This document shows positions 1 through 12,479 of a stretch of DNA of 64,000 bases, piece by piece. This DNA comes from Pseudomonadota bacterium (GTDB lineage: Bacteria; Pseudomonadota; Gammaproteobacteria; Acidiferrobacterales; Acidiferrobacteraceae), in NCBI GenBank assembly GCA_021794275.1, contig JAJYRD010000071.1, positions 1-64,000 on the forward strand, read 5' to 3'. The position numbers were made by a program, and so were the translations under genes. The notes under the pieces are model-generated. The model saw only the letters and a list, made by a program, of their open reading frames with translations, did no database searches and was not told the origin of the DNA. Each line of letters starts with the position of its first letter. Position 1 is the stretch's first letter.

Positions 1-135
1 AAGCGCGACCGTGACCTGGGCGACAAGGAACGGTTGTCGCTCCCCGGCTGGACATCGAACGACCCCGAACTCGGTGAGGCGTATAGGCTCAAGGAAGTGT
101 TCTACGGCATCTATGAAGGCATGGGTAGTGCTGAC
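1..135 (+). pseudogene. possible ISL3-like transposase remnant, cut by window edge
   Basis: Reading frame 1 from the first base gives a peptide containing ELGEAYRLKE followed by an aromatic/basic stretch. This resembles the segment near the C-terminus of ISL3-type DDE transposases, where an AY-LKE-type motif recurs. Similarity fades after about residue 45, and the frame runs on to base 312 with no recognisable content. No terminal inverted repeat or target duplication is visible. I read it as a decayed insertion-sequence end; the family assignment rests on one short motif remembered from the family. An unrelated gene fragment is possible. Confidence 0.35.
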
Positions 136-413
136 CAAACCTTGGCCCGCGACGTGGCTTGGCACCGGGGAGATCGTACGGCATTATGCGGGGAGTCAGG
201 GGACCCGGCAAAAGCCGCGCAAAGGCAAGCAGCCTGCTCGACCCTTCCTGGCCTTACGGCCCAGAGGAAGGGGGATGCGCGGGCACATGTTCAACACGGG
301 CGAGGCTCATAGAGGAAGGCAAGCTCTGAGCCTCTCTCCATAGCCAAATCCGGATACCCCCAATAAACATGCCGTGGCGCTCGCTCACGCCCGCAAGGCC
401 TGCGCCGGCCCCA
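136..413. other. intergenic stretch, no gene recognised
   Basis: The listed ORFs here (11..343 and 34..312) overlap each other in different frames, and neither product looks like a known protein beyond the transposase-like start. The stretch is probably decayed insertion-sequence DNA plus the 3' flank of apaG. I see no convincing intrinsic terminator for apaG. Confidence 0.4.
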
Positions 414-800
414 TCAATGAAGTGTCCGTGGGATGCTCAACGTGAAGGGCGGGATGTCCGCGTCAAAGCAGGTTCCGTCGTCCGCCACCATCTGATAGCT
501 GCCACGCATGCTTCCAACGGGGGTTTCTATCATCGCGCCGCTCGTGTACTCGAAGCTCATGCCCGGTTCCAGGTAGGGTTGCTCCCCGACCACGCCATCG
601 CCGCGCACCTCCTGAACCTTGTTGTTGGCGTCCGTTATGATCCAGTGGCGCGTCAGGAGTCGGGCCGGCACGGTCCCAGTATTGGTGATCGTAATCGTGT
701 ACGCGAATACATAGCGATTGGCCTCAGGGGCCGATTGATTGTCCAGATAAGCGGTCTTCACGCCTACCTCGATACGATGCGCGTCTTTGCTCATGTCCAA
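414..800 (-). CDS. apaG: ApaG domain protein (DUF525)
   Basis: The 128-residue product has the length and all-beta sequence of ApaG (about 125 residues). It includes the family's YTITITNTG strand and the [10 protein letters not shown] segment, followed by [14 protein letters not shown]. ApaG is a small fibronectin-III-like protein of uncertain biochemical role that is usually encoded beside apaH, as here, 3 nt downstream. A second in-frame ATG (MSKDA) lies two codons after the listed start, so the start may shift by 6 nt. It is the last gene of a pip-apaH-apaG operon. Identification is secure; the function is not known from sequence. Confidence 0.93.
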   Translation of the reverse strand: MDMSKDAHRIEVGVKTAYLDNQSAPEANRYVFAYTITITNTGTVPARLLTRHWIITDANNKVQEVRGDGVVGEQPYLEPGMSFEYTSGAMIETPVGSMRGSYQMVADDGTCFDADIPPFTLSIPRTLH

Positions 801-803
801 ACC

Positions 804-1619
804 TCAGGCCCTGCCACCGTCGCAGGGTATCGAAAAAAAATGGGAATCCTCGAGCCGCAAGGCGGTAAGCGTGCCTCCCCAGAGGCAGCCGCTGTCGAGG
901 CAGATGGCATTTCCGAAGGTATGGCGACCCAGGCTCGACCAATGACCAAACAGGATACGCGTTCCTTGGCTTAGGCGGTTCGGTGCCTCGAACCACGGGA
1001 CGAGCCCAGGAGTCTGGGTTCCCAGGGGACCTTTGTCGCGCATATCGAGCCGTCCCTGGGAGTCGCAGTAGCGAATGCGGGTCAACGCGTTCGCTATGAA
1101 ACGAAGCCGCTCAGGACCTGCGAGTTCGGGGCTCCAGAGGTCGGGAAGGGGGCCGTAGAGGCTCCCCAGCGCGCGACATAGGCCGGGTCCTCGCAGCGCC
1201 TCTTCAAGTTCGGCCGCCCGTGCCCGCGCCTCGTGAATATCCCATTGGGCTGGGAGGCCTGCATGCACCATGGCGACGCCCCGTTGTGTGTCATGATACA
1301 GGAGGGGCTGCTTTCTTATCCAGTCGAGGAGTTCGACGCGGTCCGGTGCCGACAGTATCGCCCCCAGTGTGTCATCTTCGCCGATGCGCCGCGCGCCGCA
1401 TGCGACCCCCAGCAGATGGAGGTCGTGATTGCCGAGCACGATCACGGGATCGGTCAGCGCACGCAGAAACCGCAGGGTCTCTAAGGATTCTGGGCCGCGA
1501 TTGACGAGGTCGCCTGTGAACCATAAACGGTCCACGCCGTCTCGGTAACGAATGTGCTCGAGAAGGGCCTTGAGGGACCGAAAGCAGCCCTGCAGGTCGC
1601 CTATAGCGTAGGTGGCCAT
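804..1619 (-). CDS. apaH: Symmetrical bis(5'-nucleosyl)-tetraphosphatase
   Basis: ApaH hydrolyses Ap4A to two ADP and belongs to the PPP-type metallophosphatases. The 271-residue product matches the usual length of about 280. The dinuclear-metal motifs are in order: GDLQG near residue 7, GDLVNRG near residue 36, and GNHD near residue 64, with a later histidine in the VHAGLPAQW segment. The Asn in GDLVNRG is the normal ApaH variant of the general GDxxDRG motif. The gene overlaps the 3' end of pip by 19 nt and lies 3 nt before apaG, so the three are probably one transcript. The ApaH family is also tied to removal of Np4 caps from RNA. Confidence 0.95.
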   Translation of the reverse strand: MATYAIGDLQGCFRSLKALLEHIRYRDGVDRLWFTGDLVNRGPESLETLRFLRALTDPVIVLGNHDLHLLGVACGARRIGEDDTLGAILSAPDRVELLDWIRKQPLLYHDTQRGVAMVHAGLPAQWDIHEARARAAELEEALRGPGLCRALGSLYGPLPDLWSPELAGPERLRFIANALTRIRYCDSQGRLDMRDKGPLGTQTPGLVPWFEAPNRLSQGTRILFGHWSSLGRHTFGNAICLDSGCLWGGTLTALRLEDSHFFSIPCDGGRA

Positions 1620-2566
1620 GGGGTGCTCTTCAGAAAGGAGTCTGTGGCCCGCACGAGTGCGCTTGTGATACCGGGCTCGCTCGCCGAATGAGCGGCGTCA
1701 GCCACGACCTCCAGCGCCGCATCTGGCCATGCCCTGTGGAGGTCCCAGGCGCTGCGCATGGGGCAGATCAGATCGTATCGCCCCTGCACTATGACCCCCG
1801 GGATCCCTTTCAAGCGATCTGCATCCGCAAGGATCTGATCTCTGCGCAGGAAGGCGTCGTGCATGAAGTAGTGGCATTCGATGCGCGCGAGCGAGAGCGC
1901 CGTGTCGCTGCGGCCAAAGAAGTCGACGACGTCCTTTTTCGGGCTCAGGTTGGCCGTACGACCCTCCCACAGGGCCCACGCGTGCGCGCAACGCCGCCGC
2001 TCGTCTTCGTCGGGGCCCGTAAGCCGGCGATAGTAGGCCCTCACCATGTCATGTCGTTCGGGTTCCGGTATAGGGGCGACAAAGTCCTCCCAATAGTCGG
2101 GGTAGACCCAGCTTGCGCCCTCCTGATAGAACCAGCGGATCTCTGCGTTCCGACACAAAAAAATACCGCGCAGGATGAGCCCCAGAACCCTCTCCCGGTG
2201 GGTCTCGCCATACACGAGCCCGAGCGTTGCGCCCCACGAACCGCCGAACACGAGCCAGCCCTCAATCCCAAGATGCTTCCGTATGGCTTCCATATCGCCC
2301 ACAAGGTCGCCGGTGGTATTGCCGGCGAGCTCTGCGTGCGGCGTCGAGCGCCCCGCGCCACGCTGATCGAAGAGGACGATGCGATAGTGTTCGGGATCGA
2401 AGAATTGCCGATGGTAGGGTTCGCAGCCTGCGCCTGGTCCGCCGTGAAGAAACACCACCGGCAGGCCGTGGCGATTGCCGCACTCCTCGACGTGGAGGAT
2501 ATGGGGGGGCGCCACCGCGATCCGGTGTTCCGCGTAGGGCTTGATGGGTGGATAGAGTGTGGGCAT
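1601..2566 (-). CDS. pip: Proline iminopeptidase (alpha/beta hydrolase, S33)
   Basis: The product removes N-terminal proline from peptides in the cytoplasm. Counting from the second Met of the ORF, it is 321 residues. The oxyanion-hole motif HGGPG is at 41-45 and the nucleophile elbow GGSWG has its Ser at 110. The acidic residue in RYDLICP and the His in [10 protein letters not shown] complete the triad. The upstream Met in the ORF track adds only MRSC, and I prefer [11 protein letters not shown], which is typical for the family. The 19-nt overlap with apaH suggests translational coupling. The gene diverges from prfC across an 86-nt gap. Confidence 0.92.
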   Translation of the reverse strand: MPTLYPPIKPYAEHRIAVAPPHILHVEECGNRHGLPVVFLHGGPGAGCEPYHRQFFDPEHYRIVLFDQRGAGRSTPHAELAGNTTGDLVGDMEAIRKHLGIEGWLVFGGSWGATLGLVYGETHRERVLGLILRGIFLCRNAEIRWFYQEGASWVYPDYWEDFVAPIPEPERHDMVRAYYRRLTGPDEDERRRCAHAWALWEGRTANLSPKKDVVDFFGRSDTALSLARIECHYFMHDAFLRRDQILADADRLKGIPGVIVQGRYDLICPMRSAWDLHRAWPDAALEVVADAAHSASEPGITSALVRATDSFLKSTPWPPTL

Positions 2567-2652
2567 GCAACTCCGCATTATACCGGCCTCGCGGCGACAG
2601 GCGAAGCGACGCTGGTCTTGGCTGCGCCCGACGTGTATCCTTGCGCGCTCCC

Positions 2653-4229
2653 ATGTCCTCCCACGCGACAGAGATTGCCCGGCGGCGAACCTTTGCGATC
2701 GTCTCGCATCCCGACGCCGGAAAAACGACCCTGACCGAGAAGCTTCTGCTCTTCGGGGGCGCTATCGTGCTCGCGGGCGCCGTCAAGGGGCGTAAGGCGG
2801 CGCGTCATGCCACTTCGGACTGGATGGCGCTCGAGCGCGAGCGCGGCATCTCCGTGACCTCGTCAGTAATGCAATTCCCCTATGGCGACGCGGTGGTCAA
2901 TCTTCTCGACACGCCTGGTCACCAGGACTTTTCGGAGGACACCTATCGAACGCTTACCGCGGTCGATTCCGTACTCATGGTGATAGATGCGGCCAAGGGG
3001 GTCGAGGCGCAGACCGTGAAGCTCCTCGAGGTGTGCCGGATGCGCAACACCCCCATCATCACCTTTGTGAACAAGCTGGACCGCGAAGGCCGGGAGCCGC
3101 TTGAGCTGTTGGATGAGATCGAGCGTGTCCTGGATATCAGCTGCGCCCCGGTCACCTGGCCGCTCGGCATGGGTCAGCGCTTCCGCGGGATCTGTAGGCT
3201 CGCACAGTCCGAGGCGCGGCTCTTACCGCAGGGCCGCAGCGAACGCATCCGGGAGGAGCGCGTGCTCGCCTTGAATGATCCAGAGCTGAGGGCCATCTTG
3301 GGCGACGAGCATGAGCGGATTCTTCAGGAGATCGAGCTTGTGCGTGGGGCCGCCCCTCCCGTGAACGTCGACTCTTATCGCGCCGCTCGCCAGTCCCCGG
3401 TGTTCTTTGGGTCGGCGCTCAATAACTTCGGCGTCCAGGATTTGCTGGATGCCTTCATCGCGCTCGCCCCGCCCCCTTTGCCGCGGCCCACCGTAAGTCG
3501 GGTGGTTGCGCCCGGTGAGGAGGCGTTTTCCGGCTTTGTCTTCAAGATCCAGGCGAACATGGATCCGCAGCATCGCGACCGCATGGCCTTTATCCGTATC
3601 TGCTCAGGCCGCTATCGGCGCGGCATGCGCCTTTATCACGCGCGGGAGGGGCGCGAGATCAACGCCGCCAATGCCCTGACCTTCCTCGCCAATGAACGGT
3701 CCATGGCCGACGAGGCCTATGCAGGCGACATTCTGGGTTTACCTAATCACGGCACGATCCGTATAGGGGACACCTTTACCGCGGGCGAGGATCTGCGCTT
3801 TACCGGGGTTCCCAATTTCGCGCCGGAGCTCTTCCGACGCGTGGTCTTGCGGGATCCCCTGAAGAGCAAGGCATTGTCGCGGGGGCTGGAGCAGCTCACC
3901 GAAGAGGGGGCGACCCAGCTCTTTCGGCCGCTTGCAGGTCACGAAATGATCCTAGGTGCGCTCGGGGCCCTGCAGTTCGAGGTCGTGACCTACAGGCTGC
4001 GCAACGAGTATGGGGTGGAGGCGGATTTCGAGCCGGCACCGGTCGTTGCTGCCCGCTGGATCGAGGCCGACCCGGGTACGCTCGACGAGATGCACAAGCG
4101 GCTCGCGGGCCATCTTGCGAAGGACGCGGACGGCGCGCTCGCCTATCTCGCGCCGTCACGCTCGCACCTCGACCTCACCGCGGAGCGCTTCCCCAAGGCC
4201 CGCTTTCACGCCATACGCGAGCAGGCCGC

Positions 4230-4233
<4 letters not shown>
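2653..4233 (+). CDS. prfC: Peptide chain release factor 3
   Basis: RF3 is the GTPase that recycles RF1/RF2 from the terminating ribosome. From the ATG at 2653 the product is 526 residues, against 529 in E. coli. The ORF-track start adds 35 residues of no family likeness. G motifs are clear: SHPDAGKTT at 18-26, DTPGHQDF at 86-93 and NKLD near 143. The [17 protein letters not shown] switch region separates RF3 from EF-G and BipA. No Shine-Dalgarno is obvious before the start. The last four bases are shared with the converging typA gene (TTAG holds both stops). Confidence 0.97.
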
Positions 4234-6044
<1,811 letters not shown>

Positions 6045-6185
6045 AGGGACGCAGGGGGAAAGAGGCGCGCAGTATATAGGCAACACCAGAGGTGATGCTA
6101 TAAGGGCGACGCTCGGTTGGGTGTCGGACCGGCGCATTGTACTGGCCTCCCCGGTCCGGGGGAAGAGCGGGACGTGAAAACTCCG

Positions 6186-6437
6186 CTAGCGTCGCATAAA
6201 TAACGCGCCCACGACAGTCCCGAGGACCGCCCCCAAGATAAGGCCGGCCGCCATTTCATTGAACGAGCGTTCGGCAAGCGGAATCAGCAGGCGGTTCAGG
6301 CCGTGCAGGTTGGAGCCGCGCGTGAGCACGATCGACAGCGGCAGCTGCTCCCCGAAAACGTCAGACGGTCGCAGCAGAAAGCCCGTCAGGGCGCCGGCGG
6401 TCGCGAAGACCGCCACGAGGGGTGTCACAATCTTCAC
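6186..6437 (-). CDS. small two-TM membrane protein, unknown function
   Basis: I chose a GTG start at 6437 because a strong GGAGGA lies 6 nt upstream on this strand; the ATG of the listed ORF has no such site. The 83-residue product has a hydrophobic helix at about 4-22, a polar middle (LTRGSNLHGLNRLL) and a second glycine-rich helix at about 61-80, ending MRR. This suggests a two-pass inner-membrane protein with a glycine-packed second helix. It diverges from the tetR gene across about 100 nt, so the TetR protein might also control it. I do not recognise the family. Confidence 0.6.
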   Translation of the reverse strand: MKIVTPLVAVFATAGALTGFLLRPSDVFGEQLPLSIVLTRGSNLHGLNRLLIPLAERSFNEMAAGLILGAVLGTVVGALFMRR

Positions 6438-6505
6438 ATCGTCTCCTCCGCTCGAGCGGGACCAAAAGTACATCATTGCCCGCAGCCGAACGCAAGGCGC
6501 GCTCC

Positions 6506-6533
6506 TTGACAGATACATACCGGTTGGTATCAT
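6506..6533 (+). promoter_or_regulatory. tetR promoter with overlapping palindromic operator
   Basis: A consensus -35 (TTGACA, 6506-6511) is followed after 16 nt by TATCAT (6528-6533). The inverted repeat ATACC-GGTT-GGTAT (6517-6530) lies in the spacer and overlaps the -10. This position suits autorepression by the TetR protein. The predicted transcript start falls on or next to the ATG at 6540, so the mRNA would be leaderless. Spacing and sequence are read directly; the binding protein is inferred. Confidence 0.65.
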
Positions 6534-6539
6534 GGACCC

Positions 6540-7139
6540 ATGGAGCTCGTACATGTCTCTGACGAAACCCGCAGTCGGCTACTGCAAGCGGCCTTCGCCG
6601 AGATCTATCGCCAGGGCTTCCAGGCGGCGGGGCTTGCGGCGATCCTGCACGACACGGGGTTTACAAAAGGCGCCCTTTATCACCATTTCCCGAGCAAGCA
6701 CGCACTCGGTCTTGCGGTCATAGACGAGGTGATCCAGGGCCGGCTCGCGGAGAACATATTCCGGCCTCTCGAAGCTGCGGAAGACCCCTACGAGGCCTTG
6801 CTCACCCTCCTCGATCAGCGCGTGCGCGGCGTGGACGATGAGACTATCAAATGGGGTTGTCCGCTGAACAATCTGGTGCAGGAGATGAGCCCCATCGACC
6901 CCGATTTCCGCGAACACCTATCCGCCATCCTGGCGCGTTGGCAAGACGTCATGCACGCCGCCCTCGCCAAGGCTCAAGCACAGGGTCGCGTTCGTGCGGA
7001 CGTCGACTGCGAGGCCGCCTCGCTCTTTTTGGTGGCCGCCTGGGAAGGCTGCTGGGGTATTGCCAAGAGTCGCCAGTCGGCAGCGGTCTTCCGCCAATGT
7101 CTGCGCGAGCTTCAGGACTACGTCCACGGATTGGCGTAG
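6540..7139 (+). CDS. TetR/AcrR family transcriptional regulator
   Basis: This 199-residue protein is a one-component repressor. The N-terminal helix-turn-helix is at about 27-50 (GLAAILHDTGFTKGALYHHF, close to the TetR consensus), and the remainder is the helical ligand-binding and dimerisation domain. The first transcribed neighbour, 45 nt downstream on the same strand, is a carboxymuconolactone-decarboxylase-family protein, its likely target. The palindrome over its own -10 suggests autorepression. No Shine-Dalgarno precedes the ATG, in keeping with a leaderless message. The inducer cannot be told from the sequence. Confidence 0.92.
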   Translation: MELVHVSDETRSRLLQAAFAEIYRQGFQAAGLAAILHDTGFTKGALYHHFPSKHALGLAVIDEVIQGRLAENIFRPLEAAEDPYEALLTLLDQRVRGVDDETIKWGCPLNNLVQEMSPIDPDFREHLSAILARWQDVMHAALAKAQAQGRVRADVDCEAASLFLVAAWEGCWGIAKSRQSAAVFRQCLRELQDYVHGLA

Positions 7140-7184
7140 ACCATTCGCCCATGACCCCGTTCTTTCACCCGAGGAGCTCATCTC

Positions 7185-7718
7185 ATGACCTTACTGACCA
7201 CGCAAACCCCCGAGGCTGCGACCGGCGCCGTCGCCGAGACCTATGAGGCCGTTGCCAAGCTCTTTGGTCGCGTCCCCAATGCCGTGCAGTTTTATAGCAG
7301 CAGCCCCGCGCTCCTCACCCAGCAATGGGATAGCATTCGCTACTACCGCAATCACCCGGCTCTTTCCGCCGCACTGCTGGCGTCGATCCGCATGCTGGTA
7401 TCGAAGAACAACGACTGCGAGTATTGCGTGGGTTTCAACGAGGCCCTGCTCATCAACGCGTGCGGCCAGACGCCCGATGAGGTAGCGGCCACCAAGGAAG
7501 ATCCCAAGGCCACGCCATTGGCGGAGAAGGACCGCGCGATGTTGCTCTTTGTTTTGAAGGCCATGGCCACGCCGCATGCCGTGAGTGCGCCCGATCTCGA
7601 TCACCTGCGCGGGCTTGGATGGACGGATGGCGACATGCTTGACGCGGTGGCCCACGGAGCGCGCAACACGGCAGTTGACATCCTCTTCAACACTTTCAAG
7701 ATTGAGCGGGATTTCTGA
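7185..7718 (+). CDS. carboxymuconolactone decarboxylase (AhpD-like) family protein
   Basis: This 177-residue all-alpha protein belongs to the CMD/AhpD superfamily. The signature region reads SKNNDCEYCVGFNEALL near residues 72-88. It keeps the CxxC redox pair, but Asn stands where AhpD-type peroxidases carry the His of CxxCxxxH. A GAGGAG ribosome site lies 8 nt before the ATG. It follows tetR in the same direction, so the pair is probably a repressor-controlled stress or detoxification unit. Substrate is unknown. Alkylhydroperoxidase-like or peroxide-linked activity is possible, but the His substitution argues for caution. Confidence 0.85.
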   Translation: MTLLTTQTPEAATGAVAETYEAVAKLFGRVPNAVQFYSSSPALLTQQWDSIRYYRNHPALSAALLASIRMLVSKNNDCEYCVGFNEALLINACGQTPDEVAATKEDPKATPLAEKDRAMLLFVLKAMATPHAVSAPDLDHLRGLGWTDGDMLDAVAHGARNTAVDILFNTFKIERDF

Positions 7719-7955
7719 TCGCGGATATTACACGACCGCTTGCCCTGAGGCCGCGACCCCTCGCCCGTCGGGATGGATGGCCTTCCCACCAAAAGCGTGG
7801 GTGACACAAGACTTGGGGAATCACGACGAGATCACAACGGCGCGGACGGGACGAGGGAGCGAGGATGGGATCGCCTCCGTTGCAGGCGTTCCGTCCGGCC
7901 TATCAGTCGGATGACGAAATCCACTCGCGTCCCGACGGTCGCCTGGGCCCAGTGC

Positions 7956-8597
7956 TTAGGCCAGCAATTTTGCGAGCACCGCCATCGTCAATGCGAGATT
8001 GAATCCGACCATCCAGCGCAGGAGGGAGATTTGGGCATTTGTGGCTTGCAGTGCCTGCCATATGTTCGCCATCTCCCGACGCACGTCGGCAAACTCCCGC
8101 GCCACCGCCTCCTTGAACTCACCCATCTCCCGACGCACGTCGGCAAACTCCCGCGCCACCGCCTCCTTGAACTCACCCATCTCCCGACGCACGTCCGTGA
8201 ATTCTTGCGCTACCGCCTCCTTGAATTCCCCTATCTCCCGACGCACGTCGGCAAACTCCCGCGCCACCGCCTCCTTGAACTCACCCATCTCCCGACGCAC
8301 GTCCGTGAATTCTTGCGCTACCGCCTCCTTGAATTCCCCTATCTCCCGACGCACGTCGGCAAACTCCCGCGCCACCGCCTCCTTGAACTCACTCGTTTCT
8401 TGGTGAGCATCGGCGAATTCCTCCGCCACCGCCTCCTTGACCTCGTTTTTTGCCTCGACGACGTCAAGCTTGGTCGCCGTGAGGCTGTTTACGGCGTCGT
8501 AAAGGGCGGCCGCCTGCGTCTCCGCCTGCTCTTGGGTGAATCCGACACCCCGCAGCCTTTTGGCATACGCTAATGTATCGAGCATTTCCCGACCCAT
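7956..8597 (-). CDS. DUF1640-like coiled-coil protein with C-terminal membrane anchor
   Basis: From the ATG at 8597 the product is 213 residues. It opens with MLDTLAYAKRLRGVGF-type sequence and FTQEQAETQA, as in DUF1640/CCDC90-like proteins. It continues through a long charged coiled coil and ends in a hydrophobic helix (about 190-213). The coiled coil consists of an 18-residue unit (EFKEAVAREFADVRREMG and variants) present six times, with a diverged seventh. Bacterial DUF1640 proteins usually have a shorter, less regular coil, so this one looks expanded. Function is unknown; a membrane-tethered spacer or scaffold is a reasonable guess. The start could also be at 8585. Confidence 0.75.
   Translation of the reverse strand: MGREMLDTLAYAKRLRGVGFTQEQAETQAAALYDAVNSLTATKLDVVEAKNEVKEAVAEEFADAHQETSEFKEAVAREFADVRREIGEFKEAVAQEFTDVRREMGEFKEAVAREFADVRREIGEFKEAVAQEFTDVRREMGEFKEAVAREFADVRREMGEFKEAVAREFADVRREMANIWQALQATNAQISLLRWMVGFNLALTMAVLAKLLA
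8070..8393. repeat. six tandem 54-bp repeats inside the DUF1640-like gene
   Basis: The unit beginning CATCTCCCGACGCACGTC recurs every 54 bp six times, with a diverged copy continuing to about 8447. Two variants (ending TCGGCAAACTCC or TCCGTGAATTCTTG) alternate over four units, giving a 108-bp higher-order period. Because 54 is a multiple of 3, each unit adds 18 residues without a frameshift. Near-identity at the DNA level indicates recent expansion or gene conversion. Confidence 0.95.
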
Positions 8598-9122
8598 TTT
8601 GTGGATGCTCCGCAAGTGTAACGCGCGCCACCCGTCCTCACAAACAGAAAGGGTTTGCAAGGCCTCTCGCTCGCCCGGCGCGCGACAATGAAAGCTTACC
8701 GGGCTCTCCGGTCGGAAGGAACCCGGCGTTTCGCGGGATTTAAGGTAAGGGAGTCCACGCTACCCGAGTCCCGCCACGCCACGATATCAGCGCTGCTGGC
8801 TGACGGATCCGTGAGCCAGGCGCATGAGTGCTCGGGGCTGGCCGCAGGAGCAAGCCTGCCGTCTCGCGACACGCGCGTCTTATGTGGTTACGACCGCGCC
8901 CAATATCGATGCGGGCGAGCCCTTGCGTCCGGTAAGCGTTTTGCGAATCGCGTGGAGGCTCGGCCACGCGCCTGAAGCGTGCTGGCGATCAAGACGGCCG
9001 ACGCTATGCGGCATGGTGGTCTTGTCTTGGAGAGGGCGTGCGGCTCACGTCCACATCCGATGCAGTATCTGCGGCCCATGGGGACTGATCCCTGGCGCGC
9101 GCAGTTCCGATTCAGGATGGGC
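8598..9122. other. 525-bp region without a recognisable gene
   Basis: It lies between the start of the DUF1640-like gene and the 3' end of metF. ORFs 8655..8975 (+), 8740..8967 (-) and 8824..9180 (+) have compositions like frame shadows and no motif I can name. One plus-strand frame has QACRLATRASY, faintly like an IS3 OrfB start, but nothing around it supports this. The promoter of the DUF1640-like gene should be within this stretch. Otherwise I see nothing. Confidence 0.5.
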
Positions 9123-9968
9123 TTACAATCCGAGACGCTCCCAGATGATGCTGGAGGCGGCGGCCTTGTTGAGGGTGTAGAAGTGGAGCCCCGGGGCGCC
9201 GGCGGCCAAGAGTTCGGCGCACAGCGCGGTGGTGACGTCGAGGCCAAAGGAGCGTATCGATTCGGCATCGTCGCCGAGATCTTCCAGTCTCCGACGGATC
9301 CAGCGCGGCACTTCCGCCCCGCAGGCCTCGGAGAAGCGCAGCAGTTGGCGATGATTCGTGATCGGCATGATGCCGGGCACGATCGGGATCGCAAGCCCCC
9401 GCGCCTCGCAGGCGTCGACGAACCAATAGTAGGCGTCGGCGTTGTAGAAGTACTGGGTGATCGCGGAATTGGCGCCGGCCTCGACCTTTTCCTGGAAGTG
9501 CCTGATGTCGTCCTCGGCGCTTGTGGCCTGGGGGTGCACCTCGGGATAGGCGGCCACCTCTATGTGAAAGTGGTCTCCGGTCTCCGCGCGTATGAAGCGC
9601 ACGAGTTCGGAGGCATAGCGGAAATCGCCGGGATCGACCATGCCCGAGGGCAGGTCGCCGCGCAGCGCTACGATATGGCGCACGCCGAGCGCCTTGTAGG
9701 TGCCCAATATCTCGCGAACGCCCTCGCGCGTCGAGCCGATGCACGAGAGGTGCGGGGCGGCTGCCTTACCGCGGTCCGCAATCTCGCGGACGGTCTCAAG
9801 CGTCCGTTCCCGCGTACTCCCCCCGGCCCCGAAGGTTACCGAGAAGAATCGCGGGTCGAGTGGCGCGAGCTGCTCCAGGGCGGCGTGGAAGGCCGCGCGC
9901 GCCTCCTCGCTCTTTGGCGGAAAGAACTCGAAACTGAAGACCCGCCCGTGGCGCTGTTGCGACTCCAT
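9123..9968 (-). CDS. metF: 5,10-methylenetetrahydrofolate reductase
   Basis: MetF reduces methylene-THF to methyl-THF with FAD, supplying the methyl group for methionine synthesis. The product is 281 residues, slightly shorter than E. coli MetF (296). It opens with FSFEFFPPKSEE and carries VTFGAGGSTRERT, LRGDLP and QYFYNADAYY, all MTHFR hallmarks of the TIM-barrel flavin site. It is the third gene of metK-ahcY-metF, starting 3 nt after ahcY, so methyl-group supply and SAM recycling are transcribed together. No Shine-Dalgarno or riboswitch is visible within the operon. Confidence 0.96.
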   Translation of the reverse strand: MESQQRHGRVFSFEFFPPKSEEARAAFHAALEQLAPLDPRFFSVTFGAGGSTRERTLETVREIADRGKAAAPHLSCIGSTREGVREILGTYKALGVRHIVALRGDLPSGMVDPGDFRYASELVRFIRAETGDHFHIEVAAYPEVHPQATSAEDDIRHFQEKVEAGANSAITQYFYNADAYYWFVDACEARGLAIPIVPGIMPITNHRQLLRFSEACGAEVPRWIRRRLEDLGDDAESIRSFGLDVTTALCAELLAAGAPGLHFYTLNKAAASSIIWERLGL

Positions 9969-9971
9969 CCT

Positions 9972-11285
<1,314 letters not shown>

Positions 11286-11294
11286 GTCTCTCTC

Positions 11295-12479
11295 CTACCG
11301 CAGGGACTGGACCTTCTTGCCTTCGACCGCCGCGCGCAGGGCGTCGGCCTTGTCAGTGCGTTCCCACAGGAACTCGCTCTCGGTGCGCCCGAAATGGCCG
11401 TAGGCGGCCGTTTTCGCATAAATCGGGCGCAACAGGTCCAGGGTTTGGATGATGGCCTTGGGTCGCAGGTCGAAGTGCTCGGCGACCAGTTCCGCGATGC
11501 GGCTGTCACTCACCACCCCGGTCCCAAAGGTCTCGACCCGGATCGACACCGGTTGCGCCACCCCGATCGCGTATGCGACCTGGATCTCGCAGCGGGCGGC
11601 CAGTCCCGCGGCCACGATGTTCTTGGCGACATAGCGGCCGGCATAGGCCGCTGACCGGTCGACCTTGGATGGGTCTTTCCCGGAGAACGCCCCTCCCCCA
11701 TGGCGCGCCATGCCGCCGTAGGTGTCGACGATGATCTTGCGGCCCGTGAGCCCGCAGTCTCCGACTGGGCCACCCACCACGAAGCGGCCCGTCGGGTTGA
11801 TGAAGTAGCGCGTCTCCTTCTTGAGCCAGCCCTCAGGCAGCGAGGGCTTGATGATCTCCTCCATGACCGCTTCCTTCAGGTCCTCGTAGCTCACCTCGGG
11901 GTCGTGCTGCGTGGACACGACGATGGTGTCGATTGCGGCCGGGATGTCGTTCTCGTAGCGTATGGTCACCTGGCTCTTGGCATCCGGCCGCAGCCAGGGC
12001 AGGCGCCCGGAGCGGCGTACCGCCGCCTGTCGCTGCATGAGCGTATGCGCGAAGGTGATGGGCATGGGCATCAGCGTCTCGGTCTCGTTCGTGGCGTAGC
12101 CGAACATGAGGCCCTGGTCACCCGCGCCTTGCTCCAGGTCCAGGCCCTCGCCTTCGTTGACCCCTTGCGCGATGTCTGGCGACTGCTTGTCCATGGCGAC
12201 CACCACGGCGCAGGCGTCTCCATCGAAGCCCATGCGCGCGTCATAGCCGATGCGCCGTATGGTCGAGCGCGCGATCTCGGTGAAGTCGACGATCGCTTTG
12301 GTGGTGATTTCCCCTGACAACACCACGAGCCCCGTATTGACGAGCGTCTCGCACGCTACGCGTCCATGGGGGTCCTGCGTCAGTACGGCGTCAAGCACCC
12401 CGTCCGAGATTTGGTCCGCGATCTTGTCGGGGTGACCTTCGGATACCGACTCGGACGTAAAGAGATAGGTTTTCGACAT
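11295..12479 (-). CDS. metK: S-adenosylmethionine synthetase
   Basis: MetK makes SAM from methionine and ATP. The 394-residue product has the expected length. The methionine/ATP-site hexapeptide [12 protein letters not shown], the N-terminal [16 protein letters not shown] and the P-loop-like [16 protein letters not shown] are all intact. A GGGAG ribosome site lies 6 nt upstream of the ATG. It leads the SAM-cycle operon. The 168-nt gap to the divergent ttcA-like gene holds a leader of roughly 100 nt. I looked there for SAM or SAH riboswitch cores and found none that I could support. Confidence 0.98.
   Translation of the reverse strand: MSKTYLFTSESVSEGHPDKIADQISDGVLDAVLTQDPHGRVACETLVNTGLVVLSGEITTKAIVDFTEIARSTIRRIGYDARMGFDGDACAVVVAMDKQSPDIAQGVNEGEGLDLEQGAGDQGLMFGYATNETETLMPMPITFAHTLMQRQAAVRRSGRLPWLRPDAKSQVTIRYENDIPAAIDTIVVSTQHDPEVSYEDLKEAVMEEIIKPSLPEGWLKKETRYFINPTGRFVVGGPVGDCGLTGRKIIVDTYGGMARHGGGAFSGKDPSKVDRSAAYAGRYVAKNIVAAGLAARCEIQVAYAIGVAQPVSIRVETFGTGVVSDSRIAELVAEHFDLRPKAIIQTLDLLRPIYAKTAAYGHFGRTESEFLWERTDKADALRAAVEGKKVQSLR

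Noticed and set aside
7785-7801. Small hairpin CCCAC/GTGGG after the CMD gene as terminator
   Set aside because: Five base pairs only, no T-run, and 67 nt from the stop.
8070-8447. Repeats could suggest a CRISPR array
   Set aside because: The 54-bp units are contiguous with no unique spacers, are in frame with a coiled-coil gene and code for 18-residue units.
8824-9180. IS3 OrfB remnant (QACRLATRASY)
   Set aside because: The likeness is only a few residues, with no helix-turn-helix, DDE motif or inverted repeats nearby.
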